Positions 59,710-64,000 of a DNA stretch of 64,000 nt are shown one piece after another; position 1 is the stretch's first letter; each line of letters begins with the position of its first letter. Both the position numbers and the translations under genes were made by a program. The notes under the pieces are model-generated. The model saw nothing but the letters and a program-made list of their open reading frames with translations, made no database searches and was not told the DNA's origin. The stretch comes from Phorcus lineatus (taxonomy: Eukaryota; Mollusca; Gastropoda; Trochida; Trochidae). The DNA lies in assembly GCA_921293015.1 (NCBI GenBank), contig OV121092.1, positions 9,678,001 to 9,742,000 of the forward strand, read 5' to 3'.

Positions 59710-60959
59710 TATTAGGAGGGAGCGAGAGCGGATTCACATAGGCTGATTTAGCAGGATCGATGCTTGAAAGGATTATCTGATTGTTTGGAGAATCAGCATC
59801 TCATTTCTTAAGATTTTCAGACCCTCTATTTTTCCTCTATATCTCTGTTTTAATGAAATAAAAATCATATCATTGGACACTATCATGATGATTTTCCTTT
59901 CATTCTCTAAAAACATATGATGAATGAAGGCTTTGGGAAGATGGACACAGGGTAGTATTTTTCCTCTAATGCTTACAGGAGTTACCCATTTTCCTGGCTT
60001 TTGATTGGTTGTTTCAAACCAAGTAAAGTGAATGTCGTGCAAGGACTATTTCATTCATCTGACGAACCTTTACGAACTGGTAACTTATTTACGCCTATTC
60101 TACAGTTTAAGTTATTCGACAAAATTTATGCTGTCACAATTAAAGACGTTTTCAAAAAGTGGTAGAAATTAGCTTTTATCAAATATCATATCTATTTCAT
60201 CCTGTTAACCTTACCGTCTCGAAAATGAGACGGGTTTTATTCGATTGACATGAATGTCATACACACGCGCGGCAATAATGTGAAAGTGCTCACAGCTAAA
60301 TCACAAGGATTTCAGTTTCAGTAGGGCGTTACTGGACTCTTCAAATCATTGATGTTAACATGTTGAATCACGGTTAAAAAAAGAAACCATAAAATTCAAC
60401 AGAAATAACAACTAATTTTCAAACATTTTCACAAGAGACTATTTAGCCGTGTGTGGGAATGGGAAATAACGCATATATATATCAAAACTGCCAAATTCGG
60501 AAAACCTTCATTCTTTAGCTGCTGAGATAACATAAACATAGGCTTTGTATAGCTGTATTTCAGTATCCAATTCAAGTGATATGATTATCACGTATATATC
60601 TCTTTTGAGTACGAGGATCATTCACAAAAAAATGATAAAACATAATCATCAGGTTGATCTGTAAAATATTTAATAAGTTAACACCTTTTCAATTACAAGC
60701 GTGTGAGGTTTCAGTAAATATGCTTTTACAACCATCAAACCAATTATCATTAACCATATTGTCCAAAGCATGAAAATAGGGAAACAGTTACTTAGATTAG
60801 CATGTATTAGAAAACACGATGCATCAGAATTGGTAAACTATATTTTGCAAAAGTAAAATTTGGACAGTTTGTGTAAGACAGCCTACTTAATAAAGAAGCA
60901 GATCGACACATTACACATGATATCAATAAATCTCAGTAAGTGATCGAATGTAGAGTTGT

Positions 60960-61670
60960 GTCTATAAGGGGGATGGTTTTGTTGTTCAAAGCCACGTTGA
61001 ATTGCCGCGCCTCTTTTCTCCTTGTGATCGCCGCTCACAATTGATTTAAATAGTCAGCATAGTAGGATCCTATTATTGTAATTTTAGGTGGTTTATAGTC
61101 AATAAGTATAACGCCCCTTAAATTGAGTCCCAGAAAATGGTCGCCATGATTTTGAACTTCTTGGGTGCAAGACAGTGCTGAAGATTCTATTGCATCGATA
61201 TTTGCTTGGCGTTTGGATCCCAGTGATGAATCCACGTTTTATCCCCCTTTACTAGACGGGCATAACAATTATCGGGACAGCATTTTTTTAGATGTCCAAG
61301 TGCTCACGGCCGGATTCGTCTCGAGACACCTTGGACATGTGCAAGTGCTTATGAATTATGTTTCAAACACTTAAATGAGAAATGCACCACTCTGAAAATA
61401 TATCGTTCACATTCTACGAACAGACCTGGCCCGTGCGACCATATAATCTGAAATGGCTTTAATTTAACAGGCCTTTCTGACCATGGGTCATCGTCCAAGG
61501 AGCTGCGACCCCACTTAGGCACAACTGACCAAATTGCAACAGTAGGATATTGATTGTCTTGTTTCCCGTACACATTGGTCATACGTTAATGTATCACGGG
61601 TGCATTAACCCCTTCTTTCATGAGAAACTTGATAACTGCACGATGCTCAGTTTTAAAACTTTCCACGACT
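60960..61670 (-). pseudogene. Decayed mariner-family transposase
   Basis: Minus-strand translation, across frameshifts, shows HTH-like EHRAVIKFLMKEGVNAPVIH, then YPTVAIW and KWGRSSLDDDPWSERPV, the MSKVS segment, RGVILIDYKPPKITI with YYADYLNQL, and a broken DN-APVH region. These are ordered mariner landmarks. There are stops (for example TAA at 61586-61588) and at least one frame change, and the second catalytic Asp motif is not readable. It is non-functional. No clear terminal inverted repeats were found. Confidence 0.7.
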
Positions 61671-61758
61671 ACAGGAGAGATCTGTGTTCAACTTTCTCAA
61701 GTAAATATTCGGGAAGGGTTGTTTATGCCTGTAAACCTTCGTCAGATGACCATCTCAA

Positions 61759-61802
61759 TAACCTGTTTTTTAAAGTAATGCCAATTGTGTTATTTAGATT
61801 TG
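61759..61802 (-). repeat. Coding-like repeat, copy 1
   Basis: The 24 bp TGCCAATTGTGTTATTTAGATTTG plus flanks also occurs at 63957-64000. On the minus strand both read NLNNTIGI, then (T/N)L(K/R)NR, before a possible GT donor. The family is unknown. Confidence 0.6.
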
Positions 61803-62108
61803 TTGGGCCATTTGGTGAAACATAATCGTGGTTGACTAGAAAAACATTATCATAAGGGAGGTATTCAAAGTTCAAATTTACAGCTTGATTTCTTTTCTGA
61901 GATGATGCAAAACCACCCTTGACATGATGATTCATTTGAGTAAACCTACGGTTTTCAGCGTGAATCTTGAATTGGTCACTGGATATAGCATTTTTTTGTC
62001 TTTTCTATGATCTGGCTTTTCTCAATTTGCGCGGCAACTCACCTGTTTTCTTCAAAGTGAGTATCAGTGATAATTCAAAAGAACAAATATCTAGTTTGCA
62101 ACGGTCAT

Positions 62109-62114
62109 TTTATT
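62109..62114 (-). terminator. Poly(A) signal of the glycine-rich peptide gene
   Basis: AATAAA on the minus strand, 87 nt after the stop codon at 62201-62203. Confidence 0.6.
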
Positions 62115-62200
62115 CAAATAGCTGTTTGTTTCACTTTTTCTTGACTGTCTGACAGAAAAGATGCAATCTGCTGTGCTGACAGGGGAAAGTTTAATCACTT

Positions 62201-62551
62201 TCATCCGTGGTGACCCTTTCCTCCTTTACCCCCGTGGCCCTTTCCACCATGTCCTTTGCCTCCACCGTGACCTTTGCCTCCACCACGTCCTTTTCCTCCA
62301 CCACGACCTTTTCCCCCTCCACGGCCCTTGCCTCCTCCTCCTCTTCCGCCGTGTCCAGCCATGGTAGTCCCAAATACGGCAGCAAGAACTGTAAGAGAAA
62401 TTTCATGAGTAAGTGAAAATGAGTAAAATCGTTGAGATATTGTTGTACAAATCAAAATGTCATATACACATCTGATAAAAGAAAATTGGACCCAAACATG
62501 TCCAATACACAAACCTGCTAAAACAAGGAGGGTGATGGTGAAAATCTGCAT
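62201..62551 (-). CDS. Secreted glycine-rich cationic peptide, 74 aa, two exons
   Basis: Exon 1 62515-62551 and exon 2 62201-62388 join in phase (G|TT, Val). Residues 1-23 (MQIFTITLLVLAVLAAVFGT, then TMA) form a typical signal peptide with likely cleavage after Ala23. The mature 51 residues consist only of Gly, Lys, Arg and His, as repeats of GGGKGR changing to GGKGH and ending KGHHG. No Cys, Tyr or aromatic residues. Such composition occurs in glycine-rich antimicrobial peptides and in shell, byssus or mucus matrix proteins; the sequence alone does not decide. The His-rich end could bind metal. The gene has its own TATA box and poly(A) signal. The intron falls inside the signal peptide, as in many secreted effectors. 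Confidence 0.8.
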   Translation of the reverse strand: MQIFTITLLVLAGLCIGHVWVQFSFIRCVYDILICTTISQRFYSFSLTHEISLTVLAAVFGTTMAGHGGRGGGGKGRGGGKGRGGGKGRGGGKGHGGGKGHGGKGHGGKGGKGHHG

Positions 62552-62610
62552 ATTGATGTCTGTTCCTTGCTTCTGGTAGAATGCAATGAAAGAGTCGGAG
62601 TTGACTTTGT

Positions 62611-62618
62611 CTTTTATA
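62611..62618 (-). promoter_or_regulatory. TATA box of the glycine-rich peptide gene
   Basis: TATAAAAG on the minus strand, about 60 nt before the ATG, which leaves a short 5' UTR of about 30 nt. A strong TATA box suits a highly or tissue-specifically expressed gene. Confidence 0.65.
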
Positions 62619-63783
62619 GAAATCTCTCAGCATGAAAGATATGGCAATAACCTGTGGCACACCTCTATCATAGCGATTATGACTTCATATGGAGATATAT
62701 CTTAATCACTGCACTTTTTCCAAAATGCAGCGTTCTTCTTTTTCAGACATGATGTTTCCTAATTAAATGACTCCATGCTGTGATCTCACTTGAGTCCAGA
62801 CAGAATGTCTTTCATCATTCTTACGCTAGAAACACTCACATTGGTCATTGAGGCCATGGAGTAGGGGTATTATCTTTTCGTTTAAGTGTTTAAAGTTACA
62901 GAATATTTCTTTCCAAGTTTAGCCAAACTATTAACAAAAAAACGTATGTCAAAACTAAATATTACAATCGATTTCTGATTTCAAACTGTCAAATTTCTTT
63001 TCAGGTCAATGTCAGGTGCCAGTTGATAGTATGGACATGACACTGATACTTTTTGACAAATCAAAGAGTACACAAACTTTGTAAAATCACTATGGTCATA
63101 TGACTTCCGCACCTTTTTTTAACACATCATTTATGGTTTTCTAATTGTAAATTAACAGGGGCTCGTTTTGTTTTATTAGCGCCAAATGCGTCACCATCTA
63201 TCAAAGTAAAGAGCGTCTGATGTAGGTTTCTTGATGAAATGCTAGGAATAGATTGATAAATGCATGCTTTGTTTAGGAATTCTACTGCAGATATAATGTT
63301 CAATGTCCTTGTATTATAAAGGGTTAGGAATGGATTGGTTGTTTGTGAAATGGGCTTGGTAAGGTCAAAGTAGACTTCTTGAAGAACTTTAATACTGCCT
63401 TGCTAGTCCAAGTTAAACAGGACTTTTACATACAGACCACATGTTAGTTTTCATTATTTGTCATTTCACCATTTGAGTGTGACTCATTAATCACTTTGGC
63501 TGTGATTGTTCAAGACTGAAGGGAAACGTGGCTTTGCTAGTTTCTTTACAACCACAGACAGACCACTGACGCAACACAGGAAGATTTGGCACGAATGCGA
63601 AGCCAGTGTGACGTCACCTCAAATATTGCAATTTCCTTGTTGCATATTTTTTTCTTCAACAAACCGTCTTTATTTAGTAACACTTATCATGGTCGACAAA
63701 GGCTGTATTTTAATGAGCAACGTATTTGATTTTGACTCTTTTAGCATACGCGGCACATTACTGAAGTAGTTGAAAAGTATGCA
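62619..63783. other. Intergenic, nothing recognised
   Basis: AT-rich with no convincing coding segment or RNA gene on either strand. Confidence 0.4.
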
Positions 63784-63842
63784 ATGGCGTTGGATTCTTT
63801 TAAAGTGAAAATAGTTCTTCATGGCACTGATATCAACAGTAG
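63784..63842 (+). CDS. Possible first coding exon of a gene running off the right edge
   Basis: ATG opens MALDSFKVKIVLHGTDINS, then AG|GTAAGT, a consensus donor, with an in-frame TAG 39 nt upstream (11 sense codons between). Reading past the donor meets TAA at once, as expected for an intron. Only 19 codons are visible, so the family cannot be named; the beta-strand-like start is reminiscent of PB1-domain N-termini but this is weak. Confidence 0.3.
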
Positions 63843-63956
63843 GTAAGTTTTCAAACCCGACACTGAAAGTGTGCACACCTAAAACAGTTTAGATAATGCA
63901 ACATAGACTTGGAATGAAATTTCTTTTCTTAGTTTTCATTTCAGTAAATGGCGATC

Positions 63957-64000
63957 AAACCTGTTTCTTAGATTTATGCCAATTGTGTTATTTAGATTTG
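63957..64000 (-). repeat. Coding-like repeat, copy 2, cut by window end
   Basis: Counterpart of 61759-61802 in the same orientation; the exact match runs to the last base of the window. Confidence 0.6.

Noticed and set aside
61723..61935. C-terminal part of a second mariner transposase
   Set aside because: A loose resemblance (SSDEG and a P-rich stretch) was considered, but the segment matches 63957-64000 better than any mariner landmark, so it was left unassigned.

Overview
The window is nuclear DNA from an animal. It is AT-rich and intron-dense, with GT-AG introns and many short DNA transposons and tRNA-derived repeats. Protein similarity to the vertebrate orthologues is clear but moderate. 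The type of repeats and the compact 50-200 bp exons suggest a marine bivalve mollusc; that placement is an inference. I assembled the gene models by hand from splice sites, reading phase and recalled family sequences. Every exon junction listed keeps the frame.

Layout. (1) 357-25136, minus strand: most of a HECW1/2-type NEDD4-family ubiquitin ligase, 18 coding exons and about 1354 codons. It has the N-terminal HECW domain, C2, a long disordered exon, WW1, helical box and WW2. The catalytic HECT domain lies off the left edge. (2) 25137-32076: intergenic, with nested DNA transposons, SINE remnants and one unexplained exon-like ORF. (3) 32077-42056, plus strand: complete BARD1, 11 exons, 815 aa, with RING, disordered linker, ankyrin repeats and two BRCT domains. 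(4) 43172-59411, minus strand: complete ELP2 (Elongator subunit 2), 20 exons, 823 aa, WD40 repeats. BARD1 and ELP2 converge tail to tail, about 1.1 kb apart. (5) 60.9-61.7 kb: a decayed mariner transposase. (6) 62201-62551, minus strand: a two-exon gene for a 74-aa secreted Gly/Lys/Arg/His-rich peptide, with a TATA box and poly(A) signal. (7) The right edge may hold the first exon of another plus-strand gene, plus a repeated coding-like segment.

The three large genes are housekeeping or regulatory genes: ubiquitin ligation, BRCA1-partner DNA repair, and tRNA wobble-uridine modification. They share no operon-like logic. BARD1 and ELP2 could share a 3' region.

The observations most worth following are: two PCNA-binding (PIP-box) motifs of p21 type in the BARD1 linker; a 145-bp tandem array in a HECW intron, each unit carrying four nuclear-receptor-like half-sites; four class II SH3 ligands in HECW; a duplicated 3' splice site in ELP2; and the small glycine-rich secreted peptide.
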